A DNA stretch of 64,000 bases from Clytia hemisphaerica (GCA_902728285.1 CACVBU010000726.1:806001-870000), one strand, 5' to 3'. Positions 36,870 through 51,800 are shown, counted from the first letter of the stretch. Numbers and translations: made by a program. Notes: generated by a model not told the origin, from the letters alone.

Positions 36870-39800
36870 GAACTGACCATACTTAAGCAAATGACGCTTC
36901 TATCTTCTAACTTTAATATTTTCTTTATTGTAGGGATTAATAGGAGAATTGGGATCCAAAGGAAAACCTGGCCATGTTGGTGCAAAGGTATAGAAAATTC
37001 TCTTCTTACTTGCTCATGGAAGTATTCGAAGACATAAATAAATGATCCTAGAATCAGCGCCGAAATATATTGACAATTTTGGGAGTTTTAACGCTTTTCA
37101 GAATTTAAAGCTCTGGCGAGAATCGAAGTTTCAATACTTCCACTTTGCTTTATTGGATTTTTCAATTGTGAGGGGTTAAGTGGCGTCCAGGCTATATCCT
37201 CAGCCTTATTGGAACATTTTTGAGCTTTTAGATCCTGAATCTTTAAGTCTAATGTTAAAACTCAGAGTTAAAACTTTACTTTCCAACCGTACTTTAAAGC
37301 ACTTGAAAATCATTGCGGTTTTAAAGTTTTGAGGGGATTCCCCTTTTGTCTTTTGTGCCAAATATTTCGGTGCCGATTGTAGAAATAGGATCCTCAAAAC
37401 TATATGAACAACGGAGGCTGAACAATAATTTACTGATTGTTATAAAAAAGCATATATTTAATATTTTACTAAGGTTCCTTAAGGTTTCTAGAAGATCAGG
37501 CTTGGAAATAACCAGAAACGAGAACTTTTCGAATTTTCTTTTATCAGTTTATCTCCTATCAACTCCTTTGACTACTTATCTCGTCATGTTATTTTGTTTG
37601 TCTTTTCAGGGAAATCCAGGAAAATCTGGTGATAATGGTTTGTCTGGAACCAAGGTTTGAAAATACTTTCTTTAGTTTTATAAAAAAAAGATTTATCCTC
37701 CAGAAACGTTCATAAAGCATTAGTTATTAGTTTTTCTTTTATACAGTTGACGCTCTCTAATTCGACGTTCTACTATTCGATAGGCTCCCTTATTCGATGA
37801 AATTTTAAGTCCCCGTCAACAAGAAACTCTCATAAACGACGCTCCCTTATTCGATAAGCTCTCTTATTCGATAAAAATTCAATTCCCCTTGAAGATCGAA
37901 TTAGAGAGCATCAACTACTTATCAACTTACAAGTTATGCTTTAAAGGTTTTATTTATACATAAGTGTTGCTGTTTTGTATCAGACACATATTTCATATCA
38001 GGACGGTATCATTGTTGTGTCAGGATAAAAACCTTAAACTAAATTCTATTTCTCACAGGGTTTGAAAGGCGAACCTGGTATAAAAGGTCTCTCAGGAGAT
38101 ATGGTAAGCATATCAGAACGTTTTTAAATCCATCTCTTTTAGATACGGGCCATTAATTCAAAACCTAGGAAAAACTTTATCTATGGTTAAAATCTGTTTA
38201 GAAAGTAGATAAAATGATCAGCTTTTACAGCTGTGAAAAAAACTCTTCTTATCCGAAAGACCCTCAATTTCATTTTCTCGATATGCAATCTAAATTCATT
38301 ATATTTGAAATGGCATGCATCCATCTTTCCTTCTCCTAATTCTGAAATCATCTATATTTACTTTAGGGTATCAAAGGGCCAGCAGGTGCCACCGGAGATG
38401 CTGGACAGCAAGGCGCTCGAGTAAGTATGTTCAGGCACGACGCAACGGGTACGGCAGGTACGGCGGCCACCGTACCAGATTTTCACAAAAAAACCCGAAA
38501 TTGTTTTCTTTGTCGGAAAAATTGTTATAAAATCGCTTAAATTTCCTCATTCTCCGTACCAGATATAAAAAGCTTCCGTTGTGTCTGATGTTCTACTGCT
38601 TCAGAATCCTGCAGAAGGGTATTGATTCAATTTGTTTTCAAAAATCCTGACAAAAAGAGCCCCTTGACTGCAATGTATGTGTAATGCTGAGATATTTGCT
38701 CTAAGGTCACGAATAGTGGGGAGTGTCCAGATAAATGGGGGGTCCAAATATATGGGGGTCCAAATATATGGGGGGTCCGAAATCTTTTCAAAATATAATA
38801 AAGGGGGAGGGGGGCTGAATAAGTTGATATTTTGCTTTCATCTGCTTTTGAGCTTTAAAGCGTTAAAACCTATTAATTAAAACCCTTGAAATGTCGCTAA
38901 AGAAACATGAGAGTGTTCTTAAGAAGTTGCACAAAATACTCACGAAACGGTAAAGAATAAAAAACAGAAAACTGATAAAAATTGATAAACGAGGAATCCG
39001 AAAAGTTTTGGGAAAATTTCCGAAAATTAATTACCGGGTGAGGACGTTTATTCGGGACCTTAGAGTAGATTTTAAAAAATGTCAATATCATAGATGCATG
39101 ACAGTTATATATTTTAAGCTTTTTTCAATTGTGTATTTTACTTTCAGGGACCTGACGGAAAAACTGGTGTAGATGGAATTCAAGGCCCAGATGGAAAAAC
39201 TGTAAGTCTAACATTTAATAAACTTTATCCTGAAAATTTGAAGATGTTTTGAGTTTCTATATATGATCACCAATCTAACGCAATTATATTATATCTCATA
39301 AATCTGAACTTAAAGGTTTTGTTTTTACATAAGTGTTCCCGTTTCATATCAGACACATATTTCATATCAGGGCAGTGTCTACCTATTGTTATATTATACT
39401 TATGTTTTTTTTTTCCTCTTTCTGACCAATCTTGCTTCACATCTGTATCGATCCAATGTGAAAAAGCTTGTAAATTTAGATTGATGAGTGAGCAAACATT
39501 ATCACTCTTATTTAAAAACAAAACCTTTAAAAGACTTCCATTGCATTCTAATGAATTTGGAACATATAATGTATTGACACTTTTGAGGTAGTGTGTAGAT
39601 TTTAGCTTCCTTGTGAATTTCCAAACTAAATAACCTACCTCTATGATTACGATAAATAGCATAAACCAGGCTAGGATAACAGATGTTCATGATTTTATTA
39701 CGCGCACGGTAAACCTCTGAAGGCGCTTGAAAATTAAACATCTGAGGAAAATAGTCCTTCCGCGGAAAATTCTACAACAAGAATCTTGATTGCATATTCG

Positions 39801-42800
39801 TCAGATTGTTATGTTTTCACCCATCCCTTTAGAGTTTCAGTATGGTGGGCAGAAAACAATCACAATCTGATCTCAGGTTACATAAACTAGGATAAAATAG
39901 TACGGGATACACTTAAACAATTTAGATTCGTTTTCATTGAAATTTGATGTCTTGTTTTTGTTTCTCAGGGCGATATGGGTGCTATTGGTGAAATTGGATT
40001 GAGTGGTGTAAAAGGCAAAAAGGTAATAGTCCAAGGAATTATAAGGTATAAAAGCGAAATAATGGTTCCATATTAGGTTTCATTTATATTTTGAAAATCT
40101 TAATTCTATATGATGAATTAGGTGATATTTACGAGTAAATCTTTGATGTTCTCAAAATGTGATATTTTTAACGTTACAAACAAATGCAACCCGATTAATC
40201 AGCAATGAACACATTGTTTCTTCAGGGGGATGCTGGATTGCCAGGAAAACCAGGACGAAATGGCCTGACCGGAATGCAGGTACTATATTATTTTGAATCT
40301 TTTTCTATGAGAAACAAACCATTGCATAGCCGACATAAAAATTGTGCATAGGGTGGTGATTTGTGTCCATGGGTATTGAATTTGCAATAGCTGATTGCAA
40401 AAAAACGTATCAGGGGTGTGAAATCGAAGTGCATGGATAGGGGTTTATCATTGAATGTATCCTTCAACTACGTCCCATAAACGTAGATTTTCCGGAAGAG
40501 CCTACTATTTTTTCTTTGATGTATATATTGTTCAAATTTCTCTCTGTTTAATATTGGAAGGAATGGGTACGTAAAACTTTTCAGGAGGTAAAAGACTTAG
40601 AAATGTCATAAGCATAAAGATTACGTGATGATCTGAATCATATAAGCTTTCTCATTCTTGTGCTTTCTATCAGGGTCAACAAGGAAACAGAGGTCCAAAA
40701 GGAAAAGATGGCTTCACAGGACAAAAGGTAACTACAGTTGACGCTCTCATATTCGACATTCCATTATTCGATCCGCTCCATTATTCGATAATATTTAAAG
40801 TCGTCGTCAACAAGAAACACTCATAAACGATGCTCTACTGTTCGATACACTCCCTTCTTTGATGGAAACTCAATTCCCCTTGAAAATCGAATTAGAGAGC
40901 GTCAACTGTACTTTATTGGCCAAAACTTAGCCGGCCCTGATTTTAGTCGGCCTTAATTATTAGTCGGCCCTAATTTTAGTCACCTCGTCAAAATTTAGTC
41001 AGTAAGGGCCGGCTAATAATTAAGTTTTGGCCATTTCTAAATTTTTAGTCGGCGCAAATTTTAGTCGGCCCAAATTTTTTTAGTCGGCCCTAATTTTAGT
41101 CGCAAAGCAAAAATTTAGTTACTTTGGCCGATAAGGTATCAGGCTGATAGACGAAATTGATTTCTAAAAAGGCTAATCAGTGAAACTAAATCCAGAAAAT
41201 ATACCGCGATTTTCTTAATTTGTGGAATTAAGTAGTTTTCCTTGAATTTGATCATTGAACATTCTGCTTTTTGGTATCCCGTCTGATATACAAATAATGA
41301 GTCATTAGAATGACGTGGTTTTCGGACCTAAAAATTTAATATTTTTTCGTAATACTATTAGTTTAAAATTCGCACCATGTTCATCTAAAATTTTGCGAGT
41401 GAAAAATTTATCCAAGATAGATATTCAAAAATCATAATCTTGGAAACCCCTTGCACTTTTCTCTTCATGATTTTAGGGCTTGCGTGGTGATCAAGGGAAA
41501 CGAGGAGCTGATGGAGAACGCGGTGGAATGGTAAGTAGCACACGACGTTGTTTCAACGTTCATCCGAAGTCATCGTGTGGATGTTATTGATGTTTTAACG
41601 ACGTCTTTGAGTCTACTGTGTTACGTCCTTATTAAAGGAATGCTCTACAGACATGTAGCGATTTTGTCGGCTGATTTTGGCAATTTCCTTGAAAATTTGC
41701 TTGTAAATATACCTGTTTTTTTTTCATTTCGTCTCTACTGCTTTTGTGCCTCGATGTAGTGAGAATTCACATTATTCTATCAAACTATCAACCGCCAATT
41801 TACCATACTTTACTTGATTTTTAGGGCAGACGTGGAACTCCAGGAGGAAACGGACCTCAAGGAGCAATGGGTGAAAGGGTAACCAATAGACCTTATTGGA
41901 GTTTTTGATTTTTCTAAAAAAGCGATGCATGGTGGGATTGTTTCGGGAGTATTACAATAGAATTCCATCGATGAATTCTTAGAGATTTCTAATTCTAATT
42001 TCTAATCCCACAATGCATCGTTTTTTTAGTAAAATCAAAAACTCCGATAGGATCTATTTTCTCAATATATTTTGATTCTAAATTTGTAATGTCTGCCTTT
42101 TCAACAGCCTGTAAAACATTATCTTTCGTTACCAGTGTATTAAATAAAAGGTCAACTAATTTTTCTCTCTCTTTACAAAATACATTTTTTATCAGAAATC
42201 TCGAAAAATCACTATAAATTATTTGCTAAAAAAAAGAGCACAACCGCGAAAATCAGTTCCATTATTTGTTGGTAATTTCTTTGCGCACTACTATTGTTAA
42301 ATTAATGTTTCATTGTTCTACAGGGTCCGAAAGGTGGTATCGGAAAGAAAGGTTTCAGAGGCGTTCCTGGAGAAATGGTAATAGAACGTTAAACCTTCTT
42401 AGACTTAGTTTTGTTCACAGATACAGTGTAAAAAATGATTTTTAAACCTTAAAAAGTCTAGGCTATGACAAATTTGCATTACTAATGGTTTAACCCCCCC
42501 CCCGCCCATTTTAGAATGTTGTTTCTATTTCATAACAAAGCATTTTTGAAATATTTTTTCTTTCCAGGGTCCTATTGGTTTTCAAGGACAAGCTGGCTTG
42601 CTTGGAAATGAGGGAGTACAAGTAAGTATCACGATAATGACAATGTTCAGTTTCATTTGGTATACCGGTTTGTATTTCATGCAGCCCCTTTTTCCCTAGT
42701 TATATGCTGACATTTCAACTTATTAGCTACGCGACATACCAAATAGCCTGATTCCAACAGTCAGGTACCGTTAGGTTTGATCTAAAGAGGGCCCGAATGG

Positions 42801-45800
42801 TGAAGCTTTTCTTGGTTGTGTCCGTGTGTACACCCAATATCTTGACTTTTTGTCACCTTGAAAACACTCCACAACAACAACACAATGGTCTCGGTTCTGC
42901 AGGGTTAAATAACGCCGACTGTCTTGATCTGTGGACGTGGGTGTAACGACTCAAAGTAGACGTCGTTACTGCATGATATTATTGGCCCAGCAGCGCAGCG
43001 TAGTGGGCCTTTCATCTGCACAGTGCCCGTTTGTTAGTTACGCAAAGCAATTAGGCGGTGTTCCGCGAGAGTACATATATTTTCCAGGCTAAACTCAGCG
43101 CTATAATGTAGCGGGATCGACAGGGATCGTCTGTCGGCTAGCATACAATATCTATCCTCTAGCAAAGCCGAGCAAAGCCATATGTTGATATATGGCTGAA
43201 GACCGTATCTTGTTATTGTCTGTATTTCGTATAGTCTACCACCTACATATGACATAGACTATCTTCAACTCAACGTGGAGTGTACAACGTGATCTCTTTT
43301 TCTCTCAAAGACTGAGAAGTAAAGAGTTCAAGAAGTAAAGAGGATAAATCAAGATTTTACTGTCACTGACTGCTGCTGCCATTCATAAAGGTAAATCTCT
43401 ATTGTGTGTGCTCCAGTAGTATCATAAGAATGTTGGCCTTTAGCAACAAGACACTAGCTTTCGGTCGGTCGGTCGGTCGAAATACAAAAAATCTGCAAGG
43501 TTAATTCTCAAATTAAGGGCTAGGTAGGAGGGGTAAGAATCAGGCAATTCCACTTACAAAAAATGCAGCGCAGGTCACTATCGCGGGTTGTTTGGCGTCT
43601 GCTTTGATTTTGAAAACAGCTATTCTATCTATCTCTATCAGTCGGGTCGGTCGGTCGATACTCGAAACCAGACGATCTCAATCGAACAAAACCGATGATC
43701 GGTTCAAAAAACTGCTGAGCCAAGTTGCCATTATTTTGCTATTTTGGCGTTTCATCAAGATTTTGAAAGATCAAAACAAACGGTCCGGCAAATATCCGTT
43801 TAAAAACGAACCCGTACGGCCCTACCATCTCTTTAAAAGTGCGCTTCTTTGATTTTTATAATTATGGAGATAATTATTTTGCTCGCATAATGAATAATGA
43901 AAACTTGGCCGCATCGAATTCTGAAGATCGCCATTACGATAAACATATCATTAAATTCCATCAGCCTTACCCCAATTTTCGGATTAGTTTGTTGTTCGAT
44001 TGCGTTCGATTGGGTTACGATTGCATTCGATTCAATCACTCAAACGAAAATCTCAATCAAACGAATCAAATATTACCTAGAATTCGGTTGTTGGATTGAG
44101 ATTTGATTGCGTTCGACAATTTAATTTCAATTCCGTTCGATTAAGATCGTCTGGTCGAAATGGAGAAAAAAATTTTACTTGAGGTAAACTTGAATTCACC
44201 AATTTCAGTTCTAACCAAAATTGATTCTTGCCGTCAATCATTAAAAAAAGTTAATATAGTAGAAAGGAAAGATTTGCCTGGCCATTCACCAAAATTTGTG
44301 CTCACGAAGATAAAAATTTTTGCTGACTTTAGTTGTTTGCCAAAATAAGTTCTCGCCAAAAAATGTTCCCTTAAAGGTATTACTCCAGGTCATGCCTAAT
44401 GATTGTACTTTTTGTTAATAAGAATCATATTTGTTTTTCTTTTTGTACAGTTTTGGACCATCTATCATCCATATACATCAAGACTGTTATCGTACATCAT
44501 ATCCAGACTGATTGGTTCCACTGATTGATTGATGCCCAATCTTAAGGTGAGTTTGAATTTGATTTTCTTCAGGATTTAAAAGGCTTGGTAACCTAATGAC
44601 TTAAGTGAAAAATCAAGTTGTGTATTACTATTTACTGCAAAATCTTTGTGAGGTTGGGGGAAGCGTGGTAAAGAGAAGCTCATTGTTGGTTATAGTCTAG
44701 AGAAGGATTTTTTTTTTTGATTCGTAATTTTTTGTCCTTTTTGTTTAAAACTTTTAAAGGGATGACCAGATAAAATATGAAAATTGGCTAAAAGATTCTT
44801 TCCACGGTCCTTAGTAAGCCCTCCAAATATTTTTGAGAAATGATATTCCAGATTCGAGATATGACAATTAGAAATCTCAGTTTTTCGTACTTCACACGTA
44901 CCTCATGTTGAAATTCTATTGTTTTCCAGCAGAAATTAAAAATTACAAACCTAAATATTTCGACTTTGAAAAACAAGTAGCCTGTAAAATTTGGAGGTTT
45001 TGCTAAGGACTATGGAAGGAATCTTTGGGCTGAATTTTATTTTGTATCTGGTTATCCCTTTAAGGTAGCTGCCCTGGAAATGAGATTTTCACTTGTATTT
45101 GTAAAACATCATGATCAGATTTCATCTCGGGTTCTTTATGTTGTGTGAAAAAATTGTGACCTATAAATGCCTGCACGCCTCAATTTTCAACAAAAAGCAA
45201 GTATCTTCCTAACGGGTGGACATAATTATGAAAGTCTTCCAAAACTTGGAACAAGCTTACGCTGCACTTGAGCTTTACGATTTATGAACATGGTAGTATA
45301 CTCCAGTTGAACGCGACTGTTTGGGTAATTTCGTTTTTGTTTTTATTTTTCAGGGTTCATCAAAGTCCACATCATTCAGTGTATAGCTACTCTGGTCAAT
45401 CTGGATTTATATATACAAAGCTAACTTGGATTTACACAGTTAACTCTGATTTAAAGGATTCCCCTCGATTCACTTGGCTCACCAGAATACACTTGGAATA
45501 CTTTGTTATACTCAGTTTATTTGGTTTTACACGGCTCAATTGATACTACTCGGCTCACTTGATATTACTCGGCTCACTTGATATTACTCGGCTAACTTGA
45601 TAATACTCGGCTCACTTGATACTACTCGGCTAGCTTGATATTACTCGGCTAGCTTGATATTACTCAGCTAACTTGACACTACTCAGCTAACTTGATATTA
45701 CTCGGCTAACTTGATAGTACTCGACTCACTTGATTTAATTAACTTGTGTTTCATTTGGGTAACTCAGATTTCCGAGGCTAACCCGGAATTTATGATTTTT

Positions 45801-48800
45801 TTTTACATTTCATTGCCACTTACTTGCTCAGCTTTTTTAATTTGTTAAAAAACAATAGGCTATTAAAATAAATATACATTATATTTGAGACTGACGTATT
45901 TATCATTTTTTTTACATTCCCCTTTTCAAAACATGATACCAATCGAAGCATCCCGTAGTTCAATCGGCAACTTTAACGGGACAAGGCAATATGATCTCCG
46001 CTCAATTTATTGTCATTTAGTAGTCAACTCTTCTATTTCAAGCAAAACTTCAAAACTTTCTTTGTCTGTGGTCATGGTAGAACTCTCCATATCAGACTAC
46101 TTGTGAAATAGTGACGGGAGATTTTTTTACTATCTTTACAAAGTGATAATCAATTTTGCAAACGAAGGGTACAATTTTCCCTGCAAAAAAAGGGGGGTGG
46201 GGTGAAATAGTGAAGGAACATTTTTTTAGTAACATTAAAAAGTGACAATGTCTATATATATTTCATGTTAAAAACTGCTATTGATATTTACATATTCAGG
46301 AACTCTTACTCCTTACACAGCCCCTTGGGAATGCAAATTGGGTCGTCCAGTTGTTTGATCATCGATCCCTACAATGTGAAAAAAAAAACAGTAGACTCCC
46401 GGTTATTCGAAGCCCCAAGGGGGATAAGAATTTACTTCGAATAACTGAAAAATTCGTTTTAAGATTAATCAATCAATTCGTTTTAATCAATCTACTGTAA
46501 GTCATAAGATAAAACAAAAGCGGAAATTATAGAAAAATCATAATTTTGCGCAAGTATCCTTGTATTTTGTCTCTATTACAGATTTTTTTTAGCTGGGCCT
46601 TCACGCCCTTGGGCGCCTTGTTCTATATAACTTTACTTGTCTCTAAGGTTGACTGATAAACGATATTTTTGTTTTATTTGTTTCAGGGTCCACCAGGAAT
46701 CTATGGAGCCATGGGATCCAGGGGAATACCAGGAACAAATGTAAGAAAACATGTTTTCCAAGGCTCATAGTCTTCTAATCAACTGCTAAAAAGAGTGGTT
46801 GCATACCGTATTTCTCTATGATCTTTTTAAAAGTGTTTTTTGATTAAACTCAGAGGCCTTTTGACATAGATGTTCTAAAATTTATAATGTGTGCTTCCCT
46901 CTAAAGAGAACCGTTATTCTCTGTTTCATGGATCGGGGTAGTTATTTGCTATTTACACTCATATTTTTTTGTCAATTCAGTTATATAATGGAATTTGACA
47001 TTCGAGATTCTAAGCAAGCTATATTTATTTCAATGTCATCTTTTTCCAGGGTGAGAAAGGATTCCCAGGACTTGCAGGATTACCAGGTTCTCGAGGTGAA
47101 CCAGGGCCGCGTGGTAATCCTGGATTACCTGGTCTGATAGGTGTCAAAGGGTATAAGGTATGACTTTTCTAACTATTCTTTATAGCTTTTTTAATCTCTT
47201 CAAATTTTATTACGATACTTTTAAGTATTTTAAATCTCTAGTGCTTTTGCATTTAAATATCGAATTGACATCAAGGCATCACAAATCATCGCAAATCATC
47301 GCGTCTAATCCAAAAAGCCTCCAATTCCCGGCTGATTTGTCTGTCAGTTCATTTCCTTCATTGTTGTGTTTTTCTTCTTTTCTCCAGGGAGATCCAGGAG
47401 ATCGAGGGCCACGTGGAAGAAAAGGAGAGGCAGGAATAAGAGTGAGTTTACGCTTGCTGGATTTAAGACGCAAGTATAATCACAAAAAAAATTTCAAGAT
47501 TTTCTATATTTAAAAGAACCGAAAATACACTTGAACATAAAAAAGATAGTGGTGTTTAATGCATGACTTGCTAGTGGAAATACTGATAATTTTTCGTTCA
47601 TTTAGGGTGAAGATGGACAAGCAGGAGAATGGGGAGATAATGGTGATACTGGTAAACAGGTACATAGACCATAAAAATATTATCCATAAAAATTCCATAA
47701 TATCAATTTGCCTTGTTAATTCGAACGAGTTTATTAAAATTTTTGGTTTTTAGGAGGGGTGTCTATTCGAAAGATTTCAGTATTCTTGTTGTCAGTGAGC
47801 TCTCAAAGTTGAAAAAAATTTTCTCCTGGTGAATTTCTACTTACCGTGTTAAATTTGTCCCGTATGTGTGTTATATCGAATTTCAAAGGTTTTCAAGCGA
47901 CTCTGGTACAGTTTTCTTAGTAATTTAGATACTTTTAGAGAAATTTTCAGTTACTTTATTTGGTTTAACTGTTAGATGCAATTGCTGTGAGTCTCTTTCT
48001 TATTGGTAGGGTGAAAGAGGTCCTACTGGTGAAATGGGTATCATTGGAGATATTGGTGTCATGGTAACAATTTAAAAATTACAATTTTATCTTTTTTATC
48101 AACTTTAGTAGGAAAGCATTTCCAAATTAACTTTTCTGTTTTTAATATCATCTAGGGACAAATTACCTTGAGTGTATTATTTTCAAACTAAAATTACTTG
48201 ATATTTTGATCATGTCAATTTTAACGAGTATTTTATTTATAAACGCTAGGCCTAGAGACTTTGCTTTCTGATAATTTGAATTATTTGGAGTTAAAAATAT
48301 CATTTTAGGGTCAAACTGGTGATGATGGAAGACCAGGTCCCCGTGGACCCCGTGGTGAAGAAGGGGAAGCAGGGACCCCTGGTACTGGCGCTGAAGATGG
48401 TGTCACTGGGCCCATGGTCAGTATTTTTCTAATTTTAATGTCTTTTCAGTGGCAATCAAAGGACTCTATGCTTCCAAAGGTTAAAATAATTCATAACCTT
48501 GCGAGACTGACATTTTCAAGGTGGGAGCAGGGGTTTATTAAAGAAGAACCCCTTCCCCACTATACTGAAATATAATTCTCTATAGGTCGCCTTCATGATA
48601 ATAATTTGTAAACGATACTTCAGAAAAAGAAAGAATATCGAAAATGTATGTAAAAAATTCTTTTTAGTGCTTTAGTTCAACTGTTAATCCAAACGTTTGT
48701 TTACCTTTTTAGGGACCACCTGGAAAAGATGGAAACGATGGACCATTTGGACCGATTGGAATACATGTAAGTTACACCTCGTCCGTGCCACAAACCGGGT

Positions 48801-51800
48801 GAGACTCCCTAACCATCAAAAAGGGTCCTAAAATTGTAAAAATCCCCCCCGGAGAGAAGTTGTTTTTTTTAATTTTACTAACTGCTCATTTCGTAGACTC
48901 CCAAATCAACTCTTTGATTTCATTTAATAATTGATTCATTCATTTATTCACTAGGGTGAAAAAGGAATAGCAGGAACAGACGGAGGTCCGGGCCCTAATG
49001 GACGACAAGGAGATTCCGGACGCAGGGGTACATCCGGAAAACCTGGAACTCCTGGCATGATGGTGAGGGCTTATTATTAATTTGAAACATTATTTCGATC
49101 TGTTCAAGAATGAGTTGTGCACATTTTAATGAATTATTTTTCTGATTCGATTTCTAGATTCTAATTAATCACATAATAAACAGTACCAACACGTGCTTAT
49201 TAGCTTACTAGTGAGAATGACTTAATAAGTATATCTCAGTTTTGGTCAAAATGCAAGAATAGGCACGAACTTTTGGAGATCACTAAAATTGTTGATTCGG
49301 TTTAAGTGTACACTCTTTTTGTTATCATGTAGAAACTACACTCTCAAGTGAATAAGTCTTATTTGATGACATGGCTTTCACATGATAGAAAAAAGTGCAC
49401 ACATAAAGTGAGCGAATTCTAAAGCCCTTTACAGAGCAAATTCATGATATTCATGACGTAATTTTTTCTACGGAAAGACCCCGGTTTTTGCCAGTAGTGG
49501 CAAATTTTATACAAGTTTTGTCTAGTTTAAATTTGCCACTGCTGGCTAAAACTGGGGTATTTCCGTAGAAAACATTACGTCATGAATATCATGAATTAAA
49601 GAATATTGAAATAACTACAAATATATGTATATATGGGTGACTTGGCTCAGCATGATATGTTAATGATATTCATTTTTAACAAGTTTTCTTCATTTTCTCA
49701 GGGAATGAAAGGAGCTAAAGGAAGCCCTGGTGTACAAGGTGATCGAGGTGCAGAGGTATGGATATTCTTCAATACACGTTTTTTTATTGAATAAGAACAA
49801 ACTATATGAGGCTTCCATGGCCAGAATATTAAGAATAAGTTAAGAACAATTTAAGGCTTTACAGGATCGAACACACCCGATTTCTTAGATAATTGCACAA
49901 AAATACTCTTACAAACGGTGAAATAAGAACATTTTCAGAACATTTTTTAGGCATAAAACTCAAAAAGTTAAAAACATATAAATAATTTTTGACGTTCTTA
50001 TAAAAAGAATGTACACCCATAAAGTGTCACTGACGACTGTATCTAACATCATAGTGAGATCTCTGGTGCCTTTTCCTACTTAATCTGTCAGAATTTTCAG
50101 AGTTTCTGTGCGAAATTTCAAAGCAATTTCAAGTACCGTTGGTCCCTTTTAATCTTTTTAAACATGATCACATTAAAGAGGCAACCGTGGTAGAGCTTGT
50201 TTATCAGTTTTGCCTGTAACGTCTATCTTGAGCCATAAAAAATTAAGACCTAATTTGCGCACCCATTCCTTCTTCCTTCGAACTAAACGTGCGGGTTGTG
50301 CCACGCAAAAGATGCCACGTAACCTAAGTGCTGGCCTCCTTCTAAAACAAATAAATGTGTTACCCGCTGATCTGATTTTTTGCTTCAGGGTGATACTGGG
50401 CCACCAGGCCAAGGTCGCGGTGGATATGGTTCACCAGGTCCACAGGTGATGAATACATTTCTATTCTAAAGGTTATTCTTCTGTTCCTCTGGAACGCTCT
50501 GGAAATGTTTCTCCCTATGTTGGATAAGCTCCACGCATCCCCCTGATATGTTTTGATATAGGTAACGAGCATCGTGTATAAAATTCTCGTTCGAGAGTTA
50601 CCCCCCATCTTTGTGCTTTTGAGTTTTAGAAAATCGATTAGCTTGATTAGACAACTAATGTTTAATATGAGAGATCTTTAAATTTCATTTCATTTGAATT
50701 AAAACTTTCAATCGCTAGGAGTTAATACAATCATTTCTGAACCTTTTTGAGAAAGTTGAAACTGGTTGAATAAAACTTTCAATGGCTAGGAGTTAATACA
50801 ATCATTTCTGAACCTTTTTGAGAAAGTTGAAACAAGCTACCCCAAATTTGGGGTAACTCTAGGACGGGAATTTTATGCACGATTATCATCCCTTATATGA
50901 AAACATATTAGAAGGGGTGCGTGCAGCCTGTATGTTTGATGGATCTCCAGAATTCTTGGAAAAAGGCATTATCTTATGTGAAATCGATATAAAAGTTTCT
51001 ACGTTTTCAAAATTGAGAATTCTTTTCTTTTCAGGGTGAAACAGGAGACTTTGGACCCGAAGGAACCAAAGGAATGCCAGGTGAAAAGGTAATAAAGTCT
51101 TACTATGATTTTCTCGTTCAGAATTTAAGATAAAGAATTGTATTTGTATTTGTATTTTGTAAGATTATTTTGCGAATTTACGGGAATAGATCTGGATTTC
51201 TCTATAGGGTATGTTTTTTTTTATTTCTTGATTTTCTTGAATGATTGTAAATTGAAATTCAATTAGAATTTTTTTACTATACTTGTGATCATGGTGTAAA
51301 GAAGACACCGAGACGTCAAGAAATTAAATTAAGATTAAATTTTCAATTTTCACTTTCATCATAAAATCTTTAGGGTGTAATTGGCTTCAAAGGTGATGTT
51401 GGCGCTAAAGGTGTCCCAGGCCCAAATGTAAGTAAAATTGTTGATCGTTCGCCACAAAAAGGTTAGGGGGTAGGACCTTATGAGTTGGAAGGATATCCCG
51501 GGGGTACAAGGTTAAAAGCATAGATATCCTCAACCCTCCTATATCCACTGTTTCAGATCGGATATCCAGAGGCCATCTAGGGGGCTGTGAAACTCGAAAA
51601 ATGCATATCTTAAACATGGGGTACTGAAAATTCCTGGAAGAGCCCATTTAGATTATCAGATTGTGGTTAGAGTGTTATTTGATTAGGTTGGACAACACTG
51701 AAAAAAAAAACTTCTAACTCCTCAACATTATTCAAATTATCGAAAGCACTATTCTAAGAACTGTATAAGCAACACCTGTTGCCCTAATGTCGCAAATGCA

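Larger units (their letters stand above)
31863..36933. other. Right part of the giant collagen intron, no further gene seen
   Basis: 5 kb, A+T-rich. Holds a hairpin MITE (32440-32620), a TTCTTATAAAAA-type repeat (about 34185-34450), a poly(C) run at about 35280, an imperfect inverted repeat (35440-35750) and the ATCA microsatellite. I searched for more TVGYGD-type ORFs and Gly-X-Y exons and saw none. Confidence 0.6.
43250..45890 (+). ncRNA. Possible nested spliced non-coding transcript
   Basis: Exon-like blocks: one ending at 43390 with attcataaag|gtaaat; one at 44451-44546 between a good acceptor (ttttttgtacag) and donor (cttaag|gtgagt) but with stops in frame; one from 45354 after a long pyrimidine tract (ttttatttttcag), followed by AATAAA at 45867-45872. 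None is collagenous. Chance splice-like sites are common in 4 kb, so this is weak. Confidence 0.18.
42622..46686. other. Collagen intron 24 (4.1 kb)
   Basis: No Gly-X-Y exon inside. Holds a possible spliced non-coding transcript (43250-45890), an inverted-repeat element (44756-45063), a 19-bp minisatellite (45540-45735) and part of a TTATTCGAA-type MITE (46390-46500). Confidence 0.55.
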
